NCBI GenBank assembly: GCA_024642605.1
Contig: JAHEAT010000050.1
Span: 1-5,626 of the forward strand
Length of the DNA: 5,626 nt
Direction: 5' to 3'
Origin: Microbacteriaceae bacterium
GTDB taxonomy: Bacteria > Actinomycetota > Actinomycetes > Actinomycetales > Microbacteriaceae
Positions 5,547 through 5,626 of the stretch are shown here, in pieces. The position numbers and the translations under genes are program-made. A model generated the notes under the pieces. That model had not been told where the DNA came from. It made no database searches and was given only the letters and a program-made list of their open reading frames with translations. Every line of letters starts with the position of its first letter. Within the stretch, counting starts at the first letter, position 1.

Positions 5547-5575
5547 TTGACAATCTTGCGCGGTCGTCGCAAACT
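5547..5575 (+). promoter_or_regulatory. Possible heat-shock gene promoter (TTGACA box)
   Basis: A consensus -35 TTGACA (5547-5552) lies between the two HAIR elements. At 17 bp the -10 position reads CAAACT (5570-5575), a poor match (3 of 6), overlapping the start of HAIR 2. A weak -10 is plausible for a repressed promoter, but it makes the assignment uncertain. It points right, toward a gene at or past the window edge. Confidence 0.45.
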
Positions 5576-5594
5576 TGAGTCAATGAGGCTCAAC
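5574..5594. promoter_or_regulatory. HAIR-like HspR operator 2
   Basis: CTTGAGT-N7-GCTCAAC has a perfect left arm and a right arm with two changes from the HAIR consensus (12 of 14 overall). Its 27-nt surroundings match those of operator 1 at 22 positions. The two elements are offset by 63 bp, close to six helical turns, so bound repressors would lie on the same face. It sits where the -10 of the TTGACA promoter would be. Confidence 0.72.
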
Positions 5595-5626
5595 TTTGGG
5601 CCGAATTGCAAAAATTAAACAAATGT

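Noticed and set aside
5623..5626. ATG at 5623 as the start of dnaK
   Set aside because: Only four bases are visible and there is no ribosome-binding site, so the gene identity and start cannot be judged.

Overview
The window looks like a free-living actinobacterium, most likely a Microbacteriaceae-type organism of moderate G+C (by eye). This is inferred from a Dcd protein of the mycobacterial bifunctional type, leaderless TAnnnT promoters, a BlaI plus short M56 protease pair, a Tat-exported DyP peroxidase, and HspR-type (HAIR) operators at the right edge. No mobile element, CRISPR array, tRNA or rRNA was seen.

Left part (1-735): the first 34 codons of a probable nucleotidyltransferase run off the left edge on the minus strand. 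It diverges from dcd (dCTP deaminase/dUTPase) across only 29 bp. Each gene has a -10-like hexamer exactly 6 nt before its ATG, so both appear to be leaderless.

Centre (732-3674, minus strand): a compact four-gene unit read right to left. It encodes a PCuAC copper-chaperone lipoprotein, a Tat-exported DyP-type haem peroxidase, a BlaI/MecI-family repressor and a short M56 membrane metalloprotease. Junction gaps are 0, 15 and 10 nt. A good promoter (TTGACT, 17 bp, AACAAT) precedes the chaperone gene. A dyad overlapping its -10 closely matches a second dyad just before blaI, so the repressor probably controls both the whole operon and its own gene. The inferred system is an exported copper/haem-peroxidase module controlled by a BlaI-M56 proteolytic switch. 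The protease gene ends tail-to-tail with dcd, and their stop codons overlap.

Right part (3712-5626): an Atg22/UMF1-type MFS transporter on the minus strand faces a rightward region across an AT-rich 84-bp gap. That region holds a possible 36-residue signal-peptide-like ORF, overlapping by 1 nt an unrecognised ORF of 93 codons. The last 122 bp contain two HAIR-like inverted repeats spaced 63 bp apart around a TTGACA box. This is the expected control region of a heat-shock gene such as dnaK or clpB starting at or just beyond the right edge.
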